A DNA stretch of 64,000 nt from Hyphomonadaceae bacterium (GTDB taxonomy: Bacteria > Pseudomonadota > Alphaproteobacteria > Caulobacterales > Hyphomonadaceae). The notes under the pieces are model-generated. The model made no database searches, had not been told where the DNA came from, and saw only the letters and a list, made by a program, of their open reading frames with translations. Location of the stretch: the NCBI GenBank assembly GCA_022844345.1, contig JALHLU010000010.1, positions 1 through 64,000 of the forward strand, read 5' to 3'. Position numbers and translations under genes: made by a program. Every line of letters starts with the position of its first letter. The first letter of the stretch is position 1. Shown piece after piece: positions 42,747-52,045 of this stretch.

Positions 42747-44546
42747 ATGCGCCACGTCTTCCGCAATGGTCTCACAGCAGCCATCCTGTCTATGGCCAGC
42801 CTCCTGCCCGCAGCGGCGCAGCAGGAGGCGGAGCCCGCCGCAAAACGCCCCAACATCATTCTGATTCTTGTAGATGACGCCGCCTTCATGGACTTCGGCG
42901 CATATGGCGGCGAGGCGCGCACCCCCAACATCGACCGTCTGGCGGCCTCCGGCGCGATGATGACGAACTACCACACCTCCCCATTGTGCTCGCCCTCGCG
43001 CGCCATGTTGCTGACCGGCATGGACAGCCACCGCACAGGCGTCTCGACCATTGAGGAAGTCCTCCCGCCGGAACTGAAGGGCAAGCCAGGCTATACCCTC
43101 CGCCTCGAGCCGGGCGTTCTCACCATCGCGGACCGCCTCAAGGCTGCAGGCTATCGCACGCTGATGTCGGGCAAGTGGCATCTCGGCCATGGCGATGGCG
43201 ACCTGCCCAACCATCATGGGTTCGACCGGTCGCTGGCGCTCGATGCTTCCGGTGCCGACAACTGGGCGGCCAAGGCCTACATGCCCTACTACAAGGACGC
43301 CCCATGGTTCGAGGATGGCGCGCCCGCGAAGCTGCCTGATGCGTTCTATTCTTCCGAGCTGCTGGTCGACCGCCTGATCCAGTATATCGATGAGAGCGAC
43401 AGCAGCGCGCCCTATTTCGGCTACCTGGCCTTTCAGGCCGTGCACATTCCAGTTCAGGCCCCCAAGGAGTTTTCCGACCGCTATGCCGGCCAGTTCGACG
43501 CCGGCTGGGAAGCCACTCGCCGCGCGCGTTGGGACCGGGCCGTAGCCTCAGGCATCGTTCCAGCGGGCGCGCCCTTCGCCGCCTTACCGGATGACTCGCG
43601 CACGTGGCTCTCGCTCACGGCTCAAGATCGCGCCAAGTACGCCCGCGCCATGGAAGTCTATTCCGGCATGATCGAGGCGATGGACCACCATATCGGGCGC
43701 CTGATGCAGCATATCTCGGCCCGGGGAGAGCTCAACAACACCATCTTCGTCATCACGTCCGACAACGGCCCCGAACCCAGCGACCCGGTTCACGAACCGT
43801 GGATGGATATCTGGATGGCGCTCAACGGCTATAACTGGAACCTCGACGGTATGGGGGAGGCCGGCAGCCTTGGCTTCATCGGCCCCGAATGGGCCTCAGC
43901 CGTTTCGGCGCCTGGGTCCTTCTACAAGTTCTACGCTTCCAGCGGCGGCCTGCGCGTGCCCATGGTAATTGCGGGTCCAGGAGTACCAGCTGGCCAGCGT
44001 CATGCCGGCCTGTCGTTTGTCACAGATGTCACGCCGACCTTGCTGGACCTTGCGGGCGCCGGCGCCGCCACGCCCGAGGGGGCCCGCCCCCTGACGGGCC
44101 GCAGCCTCCTGCCTATGCTTTCCGGCGAAGTGGACCGCGCCTACGGCCCCGGCGACGCGATTGGCGTCGAAGTCTCAGGCAATTCTGCGCTCTTCCGTGA
44201 CACCTGGAAGATCGTCCGCAATATGCCGCCGGTGGGCGACGGCAAGTGGCGTCTCTACGATCATGTGAAGGACCCGGCCGAGGTGAACGATCTCTCAGAG
44301 GCCATGCCGGACGTCTTCAAGTCGATGCTGGCGGGCTACGACGCATACGCGGCCGGCTCCGGCGTCCTTGCCCTGCCGGACGGGTACCAGGTTGAGCGCC
44401 AGGTTCGCCGCAACGCCATCGCCCGGCAGCTCTCCTTTCATGCCGGCGCTCTGGTCGCGATTGGTACCGTCTTCGTGGCTATGGTTGGCCTGCTGGCCTT
44501 CTGGCTCCTGCGCCGCCGCAAGCGGAAGCACCCAGCACGGGCATGA
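42747..44546 (+). CDS. exported type I sulfatase, membrane-anchored
   Basis: 599 residues, alkaline-phosphatase-superfamily sulfatase. Signal peptide about 1-25 (LLPAAAQ). Metal site IILILVDDAAFMDFGAYGG; Cys-type maturation motif LCSPSRAMLLTG with Cys81 to be oxidised to formylglycine; SGKWHLGH; and FVITSDNGPEPSD. The C-terminal helix (about 568-590) followed by RRRKRKH anchors it in the inner membrane, facing the periplasm. It hydrolyses a sulfate ester; the substrate is unknown. The next gene starts within its stop (ATGA). A formylglycine-generating enzyme is encoded nearby (49318-50241). Confidence 0.9.
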   Translation: MRHVFRNGLTAAILSMASLLPAAAQQEAEPAAKRPNIILILVDDAAFMDFGAYGGEARTPNIDRLAASGAMMTNYHTSPLCSPSRAMLLTGMDSHRTGVSTIEEVLPPELKGKPGYTLRLEPGVLTIADRLKAAGYRTLMSGKWHLGHGDGDLPNHHGFDRSLALDASGADNWAAKAYMPYYKDAPWFEDGAPAKLPDAFYSSELLVDRLIQYIDESDSSAPYFGYLAFQAVHIPVQAPKEFSDRYAGQFDAGWEATRRARWDRAVASGIVPAGAPFAALPDDSRTWLSLTAQDRAKYARAMEVYSGMIEAMDHHIGRLMQHISARGELNNTIFVITSDNGPEPSDPVHEPWMDIWMALNGYNWNLDGMGEAGSLGFIGPEWASAVSAPGSFYKFYASSGGLRVPMVIAGPGVPAGQRHAGLSFVTDVTPTLLDLAGAGAATPEGARPLTGRSLLPMLSGEVDRAYGPGDAIGVEVSGNSALFRDTWKIVRNMPPVGDGKWRLYDHVKDPAEVNDLSEAMPDVFKSMLAGYDAYAAGSGVLALPDGYQVERQVRRNAIARQLSFHAGALVAIGTVFVAMVGLLAFWLLRRRKRKHPARA

Positions 44547-45619
44547 CCACAAGAAAGCGGCATACGCTGCACGGACTCAGACTTTCCTATTTTACAGGGA
44601 AGCTGGAGGCATATTTCCACGCCAAGGGCATCCCGTTTGACTATGTTGAAATGGACCTCGCGGATTTTCGCCGTTGCGCCCGAGCGACAGGGATCGCCCA
44701 GATGCCGCAGGTCGAGGCGCCCGATGGCGGCTGGCTGACGGACACCACCGGCATGATCGCACATTTCGAAGCCGCGATGTCCGAACCTGCCTTCATGCCC
44801 GCAGATCCGGCCGCCGCATTCATCAGCCTCCTGCTTGAAGACCTGTTTGACGAGTGGCTCTGGCGTCCTGCGCTCTACTATCGGTGGGCCTTTGCCGAGG
44901 ACGCAAGGCTGATGAGCTCGCAACTTGCGCGCACCATGCTCCGCGATGCGCCAGGACCGCTCTTCCTCCGACGGCAGGTGATCTTGCATCGGCAACGGCG
45001 CGTCTTCCTGAAAGAGGACGGCGTCACAAGAACGACCGCCCCGCAGATCGAAGACCTGTATCTGCGCACCCTCGCCATTCTCGAACCAATCTTTGCTGTC
45101 CGCCCCTACCTTTTTGGCGCACGCCCCTGCGAGGCGGACTTTGGACTCTTCGGTCCCTTCTTCCGCCATTTCTCATCGGACCCAACGCCCGCAGGCATTC
45201 TCCGCGATCGGGCGCCCCACACGCTAGCCTGGGTGTCTCGCCTGTGGGCCGCCACGCCCGCACAGTTCGCATCCACAGCTCCGACAACCGAGGCGCCCGC
45301 GGACCTTGCTTCGCTTCTCGCCATGGCGTGCGACGAGTACCTGCCTTACCTCGCTGCCAACAGCGATGCCGTACGCGCGGGCTATAGAAATGTCGTCTGG
45401 ACGCATCTGGGCGTCCGCTGGCAGACGCCCGCCTCGCCCTATCGCGCCAACTGTCTCGTCAGTCTGCAGGACGAGTATCAGATGCTTGATGCTGCCACAC
45501 GCGCGGTTGTCGACTCACGCCTGACCACGGCGGGATCGACCCTGCTGGCAACGCCGACTGCGGCTGCCCCAAAACCATCGACGACCGAGGCGAAACCGCT
45601 TGATCGCAACTGGCGCTGA
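44543..45619 (+). CDS. GST-like protein, long form (copy 1)
   Basis: 358 residues. The N-terminal thioredoxin-fold domain (about 8-85) is of glutathione S-transferase type: LRLSYFTGKLEAYFHAKGIPFDYVEMD, QMPQVEAPDGGWLTDTTGMIAHFE. A helical C-terminal domain (RPYLFGARPCEADFGLFGPFFRHF) is longer than in classical GSTs by some 120 residues, with WTHLGVRWQTPASPYRANCLVSLQDEY near the end. It is coupled to sulfatase 1 by ATGA overlap. A paralogue of the same length class is at 46589. A glutathione-dependent step such as dehalogenation or ring-product handling is plausible but not shown. Confidence 0.75.
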   Translation: MTTRKRHTLHGLRLSYFTGKLEAYFHAKGIPFDYVEMDLADFRRCARATGIAQMPQVEAPDGGWLTDTTGMIAHFEAAMSEPAFMPADPAAAFISLLLEDLFDEWLWRPALYYRWAFAEDARLMSSQLARTMLRDAPGPLFLRRQVILHRQRRVFLKEDGVTRTTAPQIEDLYLRTLAILEPIFAVRPYLFGARPCEADFGLFGPFFRHFSSDPTPAGILRDRAPHTLAWVSRLWAATPAQFASTAPTTEAPADLASLLAMACDEYLPYLAANSDAVRAGYRNVVWTHLGVRWQTPASPYRANCLVSLQDEYQMLDAATRAVVDSRLTTAGSTLLATPTAAAPKPSTTEAKPLDRNWR

Positions 45620-45681
45620 CCGCCGCGACAGGGCAAATCCAATCATGCAAATGCAGGCCAAGACCCGGGATGGAGGATGCG

Positions 45682-46476
45682 ATGACTGACCTGGTGAAAA
45701 TCTCCGACCGCGGCCATGTCCGAACCGTGGCGCTCAACCGGCCGAAGGTAAAGAATGCGCTGTCCGATGATCTCGCCTGGTCCGTCATCAACGCAATTGA
45801 TGACGCGGCCAAGGATGACAATGTCTGGGTTATCGCTGTCACTGGAACGGGCGACGCATTCTGTGCGGGACTCGACCTGACGATGAAGGAGCGCACCTCA
45901 CCTCTGAGCCCGCAGAGTGCGCAACTCGATGATCTTGGCTGGGTGGGACACTTCCTCCTGTCGATCCGAAAGCGCTGCGACAAGCCGGTGGTCGGCGGGG
46001 TCAATGGCGTAGCCGTCGGCGCCGGGCTGGGCCTCGCCATGGCCTGCGACGTGCGTCTCGTCGCAAGAAGCGCGCGCCTCATGGCTGGATATACCCGCAT
46101 TGGCGGATCGCCCGATGGCGGCCTCACCATTACCCTGCCACAGGCCATGGGATATGAGCGCGCAATGCGCTTCATGATGGAAAACCGCACGGTGACCGGA
46201 GAGGAAGCCGTCGCCATCGGCATGGCGGGCGAGATGGTGGCTGATGCGCAATTCACCGATCGTCTTGCCGAATACTGCGAAGAACTCTGCCGCTGGTCGC
46301 CAATCACGTTGCGACTGCTCAAACGCGGCATGGTGAAATCGATGGAATCCAACGACATGGAGCAGCAGCTCCGCTTCGAACTCGCCAATATCCGTCGCGC
46401 CTTCGCAAGTGAGGACGCCACGGAAGCCCGGCAAGCTCTCATCGAGAAGCGGCAACCCGTATTCAAGGGCAAGTAG
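45682..46476 (+). CDS. enoyl-CoA hydratase/isomerase family protein
   Basis: 264 residues from the ATG at 45682, which has GGAGG seven bases upstream; an ATG 12 bases earlier is in frame. Crotonase fold: GTGDAFCAGLDLTMKE (oxyanion hole), GGVNGVAVGAGLGLAMACDVRLVARSARLMAGYTRIGGSPDGG (second half). The residues expected as Glu pair in hydratases are replaced by Gly and Asp, so an isomerase or hydrolase activity is as likely. It lies within the rightward cluster, 62 bases after the GST-like gene. Confidence 0.85.
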   Translation: MTDLVKISDRGHVRTVALNRPKVKNALSDDLAWSVINAIDDAAKDDNVWVIAVTGTGDAFCAGLDLTMKERTSPLSPQSAQLDDLGWVGHFLLSIRKRCDKPVVGGVNGVAVGAGLGLAMACDVRLVARSARLMAGYTRIGGSPDGGLTITLPQAMGYERAMRFMMENRTVTGEEAVAIGMAGEMVADAQFTDRLAEYCEELCRWSPITLRLLKRGMVKSMESNDMEQQLRFELANIRRAFASEDATEARQALIEKRQPVFKGK

Positions 46477-46512
46477 GAGCCTGTCGTGAGCCTGTTCCGG
46501 TTGACGAACGCC

Positions 46513-46539
46513 GCTTTTGACACTCTAACTGCCATTTGA
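46513..46539. promoter_or_regulatory. 27-bp operator, copy C (GST-like / sulfatase 2)
   Basis: Core TTGACACTC-N4-TGCCA, with flanks GCTT before and TTTGA after. It lies between the enoyl-CoA hydratase stop (46476) and the GST-like start (46589), implying an internal promoter. It matches copy D at 54389 in 22 of 27 positions. Confidence 0.7.
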
Positions 46540-46588
46540 ATGCGCGGGCCGGAAAACGCCTGCGTGCCTGCGTTCGGGAGGTCGTCGC

Positions 46589-47629
46589 ATGAGCCAGTCA
46601 TCCGGACCACTTGAGCTGATGGGCGCGCCGGGGTCGCCCTACACGCGCAAGATGCTCGCCCTGCTTCGCTATCGTCGCATTCCACACGCCATCATCTGGG
46701 CCAGCCACCGCAACCCGCCGGCAGGGTATCCCGAACCGGCCGTAAAGCTGTTGCCCACATTCTACTTTCCGAAGGCTGGCGGCGGCCTCGACGCCGTGGT
46801 CGACTCCACGCCGATCATTCGCCGCCTCGAAAAAGAACACTTTGGTCGTTCGACACTGCCGTCAGATTCAGTACTCGCCTTTCTCAACTTCCTGATAGAG
46901 GACTACGCGGACGAGTGGCTCACCAAGTGCATGTTCCACTTTCGCTGGGCCCACAAGGCGGACGCAGACAACGCTGGCCCGATGCTGATCTTCTGGAACC
47001 AGCCCACCATTTCCGACGCGGAGGCTGGCCCGGCATCAGACTTCATCGCGAAGCGCCAGATCGACCGCCTCTATGTTGTTGGCTCCAATCGCACCACCGC
47101 TGAGACCATCGAAAGCAGCTACGCCCGTCTCGTCGTCGCGCTTGACGCCCTGATCCGGCGTCATGGCTATGTGCTTGGTGCGCGGCCTTCCGCGGCGGAC
47201 TTCGCACTCTATGGTCAGCTGACCCAACTGGCCATCGTCGAGCCAACCTCCGCCGCCATCACCGCAGCCACTTCCCGCCGCGTGCGCGGCTGGCTTGATC
47301 GCGTGGAGGATCTCTCCGGTCTCTCCCCCCAAGACGCCGACTGGCTTTCACGCGACGCCATGCGCGCCAGCATTGGGCCGCTGCTGCAGGAAATCGGCCG
47401 CGTTTATGCGCCCTTCCTGCTTGCCAACGCTCAGGCCGTCATGGCCGGAGCACAGAGCTTCGAGACCACCATCGATGGCCGTCCCTGGACACAGCCAACA
47501 TTCCCCTACCAGGCCAAGTGCCTGAAGTGGATCCGGGACGAATTCAGCGCGCTTGCGCCCGGCGATCAGGCCGAAATCAAGAACCTCTTCACCGGCACGG
47601 GCTGCGACGCCTTGCTCGCCGGCCTCTGA
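46589..47629 (+). CDS. GST-like protein, long form (copy 2)
   Basis: 346 residues with a good ribosome site (GGGAGG). N-terminal thioredoxin-fold: GAPGSPYTRKMLALLRYRRIPHAIIWAS, LLPTFYFPKAGGGLDAVVDSTPIIRRLE; the SPYTRK motif is GST-like with a possible catalytic Ser. C-terminal helical domain LGARPSAADFALYGQLTQLAIVEP, then an extra segment ending RPWTQPTFPYQAKCLKWIRDEFSAL, matching in position the extra segment of copy 1. The two therefore belong to one uncommon family of long GST-like proteins. It is followed by sulfatase 2 14 bases later. Confidence 0.78.
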   Translation: MSQSSGPLELMGAPGSPYTRKMLALLRYRRIPHAIIWASHRNPPAGYPEPAVKLLPTFYFPKAGGGLDAVVDSTPIIRRLEKEHFGRSTLPSDSVLAFLNFLIEDYADEWLTKCMFHFRWAHKADADNAGPMLIFWNQPTISDAEAGPASDFIAKRQIDRLYVVGSNRTTAETIESSYARLVVALDALIRRHGYVLGARPSAADFALYGQLTQLAIVEPTSAAITAATSRRVRGWLDRVEDLSGLSPQDADWLSRDAMRASIGPLLQEIGRVYAPFLLANAQAVMAGAQSFETTIDGRPWTQPTFPYQAKCLKWIRDEFSALAPGDQAEIKNLFTGTGCDALLAGL

Positions 47630-47643
47630 TACAGGAAGCGCGC

Positions 47644-49308
47644 ATGCTGAAGAAGATTCTGATCGGCCTGCTCGTCGTCGTCCTCGTGGGCGGCGGCGTG
47701 GCCTGGCTCAACCGAAAGGCCATCGTCCTTTTTGTCGTGGGCAACACAGGCAAGCGGGACGTCGGACCCAACATCCCCGTTCCATGGGCGGATGGCCCTG
47801 CCGAAGCCGCAGGCCCGCCGGGCGGACGCAAGCCGAACATCATCTTCATCCTGGCCGACGATCTCGGCTTCAATGACATCTCGACCTTCGGCGGCGGCGT
47901 TGCTGGCGGGCGAGTTCCAACGCCGAACATTGATCGCCTGGCTGCGCGCGGCGCCGTCTTCACCCAGGCCTATGCTGGCACAGCGACCTGCGCGCCTTCG
48001 CGCGCCATGATCATGACGGGCCGCTACCCAACACGCACGGGTTTCGAATTCACGCCCACACCCGACGGCATGGGCGGCATCATCTCCATGCTGGACGACC
48101 CCAGCGCCACCGGCCTGCCTGCTGTCGTCTACAACAAGGAACAGGCAGAACAGGCGCCCACCTATACGCTGCAGGGACTGCCCGGTTCGGAGGTCACCGT
48201 GGCTGAAGTGCTGCGGGATGCAGGCTATCACACCGTACACATCGGCAAATGGCACACCGGCACAGGCCCGGAGTTCGGACCCAACGCGCAGGGCTTCGAT
48301 GAAGCTCTGCTTATGGCTTCCGGCCTCCACCTGCCGGAGAACGATCCCAACGTAATCAACGCCAAACTGCCGTTTGACCCTATCGACGCCTTCCTGTGGG
48401 CGCGCATGCAGTATGCTGCCTCCTTCAATGGAGGCCCCTGGTTCGAGCCGGGCGGCTATCTTGCTGACTACTGGACCGATGAAGCTGTCAATGTGATCAG
48501 GAAGAATCGGAACCAACCCTTTTTCCTGAAACTCGCACACTGGGGCGTCCACACGCCGTTGCAGGCGACCAGGACGGACTATGACGCTGTTGGCGACATC
48601 GAACCGGAACGCCTGCGTGTTTACGCAGCCATGGTGCGCTCGATCGATCGCAGCGTCGGCCGTATCTTGGATACCCTGGAAACAGAAGGCCTCGCCGAGA
48701 ACACCATCATCGCCTTCACCAGCGACAATGGCGGGGCCGGCTATATCGGCCTGCCCGACGTAAACCAGCCCTATCGCGGCTGGAAAATGACGCTGTTCGA
48801 GGGCGGCATCCATGTTCCCATGTTCATCAGCTGGCCCGGCCGCATTGCGCCGCAGTCACAGGTCGCGCTGCCCGTCGCGCACATAGACCTGATGCCGACT
48901 TTTGCTGCCGCCGGTGGCGGCACAATTCCCGCTGGCGTCGAGATCGATGGCGTCGATCTGTTGCCATTCGCAACCGGAACAGCCGCGGCCGGCGCGAAGC
49001 CCCACGATGTCATCTTCTGGCAGAGCGCCTACTACAAGGCTGTCCGCCAGGGCGACTGGAAGCTGCAGGTGACCGACAAACCGGCAAAGACCTGGCTGTT
49101 CAATCTTGCCATGGACCCCACCGAGAAGGCGAACGTGGCCGATCAGAACCCTCAGAAGGTGGCGGAGCTGAAGAAACTGTTGGCGGACCACCAGGCCACC
49201 GCCCGCCCGCCGCTCTATCCGCACACGACTGAAGGCGCGATCTCGGTCGACAAGACGGCGGCGGACAAGGCGACTGCAGAAGACGAATACGTTGTCTGGC
49301 CAAACTGA
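47644..49308 (+). CDS. exported type I sulfatase, N-terminally anchored
   Basis: 554 residues from the ATG at 47644 (AGGAAG seven bases upstream); the frame is open further left, inside the GST-like gene. The N-terminal helix (about 4-22) without a clear cleavage site suggests a membrane anchor. Motifs: NIIFILADDLGFNDISTFGGG, TCAPSRAMIMTGRYPT with Cys116 for formylglycine, HIGKWHTG, LAHWGVHTP and IAFTSDNGGAG. The layout is that of arylsulfatases. It is convergent with the formylglycine-generating-enzyme gene, 9 bases apart. The substrate is unknown. Confidence 0.9.
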   Translation: MLKKILIGLLVVVLVGGGVAWLNRKAIVLFVVGNTGKRDVGPNIPVPWADGPAEAAGPPGGRKPNIIFILADDLGFNDISTFGGGVAGGRVPTPNIDRLAARGAVFTQAYAGTATCAPSRAMIMTGRYPTRTGFEFTPTPDGMGGIISMLDDPSATGLPAVVYNKEQAEQAPTYTLQGLPGSEVTVAEVLRDAGYHTVHIGKWHTGTGPEFGPNAQGFDEALLMASGLHLPENDPNVINAKLPFDPIDAFLWARMQYAASFNGGPWFEPGGYLADYWTDEAVNVIRKNRNQPFFLKLAHWGVHTPLQATRTDYDAVGDIEPERLRVYAAMVRSIDRSVGRILDTLETEGLAENTIIAFTSDNGGAGYIGLPDVNQPYRGWKMTLFEGGIHVPMFISWPGRIAPQSQVALPVAHIDLMPTFAAAGGGTIPAGVEIDGVDLLPFATGTAAAGAKPHDVIFWQSAYYKAVRQGDWKLQVTDKPAKTWLFNLAMDPTEKANVADQNPQKVAELKKLLADHQATARPPLYPHTTEGAISVDKTAADKATAEDEYVVWPN

Positions 49309-49317
49309 AGGCGCTGT

Positions 49318-50241
49318 CTAGTCTGCAACGTCCCGCACGATGCGGAAGCCGATGTGGTTGGATGAAAAATCCACGTCCTGCCACTGCCGGGCAGCCCCGC
49401 GATAGCGTTTGCAGAAATTCTCGGCGCAGAGGAACGAGCCGCCCTTGATCAGGTTCTGCCGATCGCCAAGGGCCGTCGCGGTCCACTCCCACACATTGCC
49501 GATCATGTCGTAGAGCCCGATGCGGCTCGCCGGAAAGCATCCCGCTGGCGCGCCCTCTGCGAAACCATCCGCCGCCTCGTTGATCAAGGGGAAAATGCCT
49601 TGCCACGTATTGGCGACGGGACGCCCGTCCGAGTCGTACGCGCCCGATGTGGATGTGGCGGGATCGGGCATGCCAAGCATGGCGGCGTATTCCCATTCCT
49701 CCTCGGTTGGCAGCCGTCCGTCGGCCCATGCTGCGTAGGCCCGCACATCGTTGAACGACACATGCACAACCGGATGGTCCATCTTGCCCGCCAGGCCGCT
49801 GCCGGGCCCCTGGGGCGTCCGCCACGTCGCGCCGCGCACCAACAGCCACCCGCCGGGCTCGCTGGACGACGCCCCCTGCACGAACAAGCCCGATCCGCCG
49901 CCCGGATCAGTTGAGGCGGAGGTCCGCTCGGCATCGGTAAAGTAACCTGTATCTGCAACGAAGCGCTCGAACTGGCGATTGGTCACTTCGTGAATCTGGA
50001 TGGCGAAGCTGGCCACGTGCACTGTCTGCGGCGGCCCCTCCTCGGGATAGATGCCGTTGGCGCCCATCTCGAAGCGGCCTGCGGGCACAGTGACGAACTG
50101 GCCCGCCAGATCTGCCGCAAGGCCGCACGTCGGCGCTTCTACAACTTGCGCCTCCGAAGGCGATGCACTCCCGGATGCTGACTCGCCTGAACAGGCCGCC
50201 AGGCACACTCCCGCAGTGAGCAGACAGGCTGCTAGTCTCAT
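49318..50241 (-). CDS. formylglycine-generating enzyme, lipoprotein
   Basis: 307 residues. The signal peptide has a lipobox (LLTAGVCLAAC), so the enzyme is lipid-anchored outside the cytoplasm. FGE-sulfatase domain about 45-305: FVTVPAGRFEMGANGIYPEEGPP, HEVTNRQFERFV, HPVVHVSFNDVRAYAAWADGRLPTEEEWEYAA, GNVWEWTATAL. Near the C-terminus, GGSFLCAENFCKRYRGAARQ keeps both active-site cysteines (C-x4-C) of true FGE. It converts the Cys of CxPxR motifs to formylglycine, activating the two sulfatases encoded next to it. The start overlaps the TetR stop (ATGA). It is last in the leftward operon from the 27-bp site at 54389. Confidence 0.88.
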   Translation of the reverse strand: MRLAACLLTAGVCLAACSGESASGSASPSEAQVVEAPTCGLAADLAGQFVTVPAGRFEMGANGIYPEEGPPQTVHVASFAIQIHEVTNRQFERFVADTGYFTDAERTSASTDPGGGSGLFVQGASSSEPGGWLLVRGATWRTPQGPGSGLAGKMDHPVVHVSFNDVRAYAAWADGRLPTEEEWEYAAMLGMPDPATSTSGAYDSDGRPVANTWQGIFPLINEAADGFAEGAPAGCFPASRIGLYDMIGNVWEWTATALGDRQNLIKGGSFLCAENFCKRYRGAARQWQDVDFSSNHIGFRIVRDVAD

Positions 50242-50870
50242 TTTCCGGCCACCAGGCGCTCCACCGTGAAGCGCAACACCTTCAGCGCATCAGCAACCGA
50301 GAGTCGCTGGTCCTGCCGAAGCCTGCGCCAGGCCTGGAACCCCGTCGCCATCTCGATCGCCGAAAAAAGTATGTAATCGCTCACGATCTTGGGCGGCAAT
50401 ACGCGCTTGAGGCCCTGGCGCTCCATTCGCAGGAAGCGGTTGTAGTCATCCATCAGGAAGTGCGAGCGGAAACGTTGTAGACTGCCTGCTATCTTCAGCG
50501 GCATCACTCGCTCATAGATGTGCGCCCGCCGCTCCAACAACTCGTCCATCTGCAGGCGCCAGGTCTTGCCTTCAAACGGCTTCTCGACCAGCGGCAGGAT
50601 TTCGGCCTCGACGATGGCGCTGATTTCACGGTTGAGCGTATCCATTTCCTCGAAATGGCGAAACACGGTGCGCAGGCCGACATTGGCCTTCTCCGCGACG
50701 CGGGCAGCTGCAGGCTGCATCTCGCCTGCGCGGATCAACTCGATCATCGCGCGCACGATCTGCTCGCGGCTGCGACTGGAACGTTGGCGGCGACCATCGG
50801 CCTCGTCGGCGGCCGCTGCGCCCTGCGCCGCGTGGGAGGCAATCGCCTTGGTCTGTACGCGATCAGTCAA
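50238..50870 (-). CDS. TetR family transcriptional regulator
   Basis: 210 residues from a TTG at 50870; an in-frame stop lies two codons upstream, and the first ATG would cut the DNA-binding domain. Helix-turn-helix about 28-75 (RSREQIVRAMIELIRAGEMQPAAARVAEKANVGLRTVFRHFEEMDTL). The C-terminal ligand domain is diverged. It sits inside the leftward operon, coupled to the FGE gene. As the only TetR gene in the cluster it is the natural binder of the four 27-bp sites (40448, 42684, 46513, 54389), including the one at the head of its own operon. Binding is inferred from size, symmetry and position. Confidence 0.85.
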   Translation of the reverse strand: MTDRVQTKAIASHAAQGAAAADEADGRRQRSSRSREQIVRAMIELIRAGEMQPAAARVAEKANVGLRTVFRHFEEMDTLNREISAIVEAEILPLVEKPFEGKTWRLQMDELLERRAHIYERVMPLKIAGSLQRFRSHFLMDDYNRFLRMERQGLKRVLPPKIVSDYILFSAIEMATGFQAWRRLRQDQRLSVADALKVLRFTVERLVAGK

Positions 50871-50959
50871 CCGTTAGTCCCTGTATTTGCAACATCGACA
50901 GGTAGCACGAAACAGGCCCGGACGAAGCGGGATTTCCAGCGACGCCGGACTGCTTGCCC

Positions 50960-52042
50960 TCAGCGAATGACAGACTGTTTGATCGCCGCGCCTCCCGCGG
51001 GCAGTGAGATCAGAAGCCCGTCCTCCGCGACACGGATCGGTCCCCTGTAGTTCGCCGGGGCGTCGCCAAGGAAAGCCGCATCCAGAAGCGAGGACGGCAG
51101 GGGCGGCACGATGTGATAGAGCACCAGAGCCTTTGCGTTGGCGGCAGCCGCCGCCCGCGCGGCGTCTTCAGGCGAGGCGTGATAGTCCAGAATATCGCCC
51201 ATGACTTTCGCGATATGAGGCTGCCCCTTGGCCGCAGCCGCATCACGCATCTGCGCCACCATCACCGGCTGCAACGCCTCGTGCAGCAGCACGTCCGTGT
51301 CCTTCGCTGCGGCCACCAGTTCCGGGGAATACGTCGTGTCGCCGCTGATCACGACGCTTCGGCCCCTGTAATCGATGCGATATCCGAAGGCAGGTTCAAC
51401 TGGCGCATGATCAACCCCGATCACAGTGATCTTCACGCCGTCCCGGTCATGGATCACAGCTGTCATGGCCGGCGCCGCGGGTGCAGGGATTACTTCGGCC
51501 ACACCCCCAAACCCCGCCGGATCAGCAATCTCCGCACCATGGTGCGCCGTGCGATAGGAGCTGTCGATGCGATAGGCGGCATTGAAGCCGGTCACCACAT
51601 CTTCCACACCCATCGGACCCGCGATTGGCAGAGGTTGCCTCCGGGTCCCGCCAACCCAGGCCTGCAGCATCAACTCGCCCAGCGCATCGATGTGATCTGA
51701 ATGGAGATGCGTGAGATACACCTTCTCGATCCGTCCCACGGGAAAGCCCATGCGTGCGAGCCGCCTTGGACCACCGGATCCTGCATCGACCACCATGACG
51801 TGGCGACCTGCAACCACACCCAGGCACGGCCCCGCACGCGATGGGTCAGGCATTGGCGAGCCCGAACCGCACACAAACACGTGCAGCCCATCCGGCAACT
51901 CTGCCGCGCGATCGCGCCCGATATTCTCATCCACGGCCTGACGGAACATGGCGTCGCCAATCTGCCGCTGGAATAGAAAGGCGCCCGCCGCCACGACCGC
52001 AAGCAGACCAACCGCCCCCAGCGCCATGTACCGCCATTTCAT
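50960..52042 (-). CDS. metallo-beta-lactamase-fold hydrolase, membrane-anchored
   Basis: 360 residues. N-terminal helix (about 5-22) then an MBL domain with VYLTHLHSDHIDALGELMLQ (HxHxDH metal motif), a later metal Asp region (VVISGDTTYSPELV) and a terminal His (LVLYHIVPP). The order resembles RNase Z/AtsA-like arylsulfatase MBL proteins, so an alkyl or aryl sulfatase or esterase role is possible in this context. It likely faces the periplasm. It lies in the leftward operon, 3 bases after the DUF1330 gene and 89 bases before the TetR gene. Confidence 0.82.
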   Translation of the reverse strand: MKWRYMALGAVGLLAVVAAGAFLFQRQIGDAMFRQAVDENIGRDRAAELPDGLHVFVCGSGSPMPDPSRAGPCLGVVAGRHVMVVDAGSGGPRRLARMGFPVGRIEKVYLTHLHSDHIDALGELMLQAWVGGTRRQPLPIAGPMGVEDVVTGFNAAYRIDSSYRTAHHGAEIADPAGFGGVAEVIPAPAAPAMTAVIHDRDGVKITVIGVDHAPVEPAFGYRIDYRGRSVVISGDTTYSPELVAAAKDTDVLLHEALQPVMVAQMRDAAAAKGQPHIAKVMGDILDYHASPEDAARAAAAANAKALVLYHIVPPLPSSLLDAAFLGDAPANYRGPIRVAEDGLLISLPAGGAAIKQSVIR

Positions 52043-52045
52043 ACG

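Noticed and set aside
47566-48813. 415-residue minus-strand frame opposite sulfatase 2
   Set aside because: Antisense shadow; the plus strand shows all sulfatase motifs.
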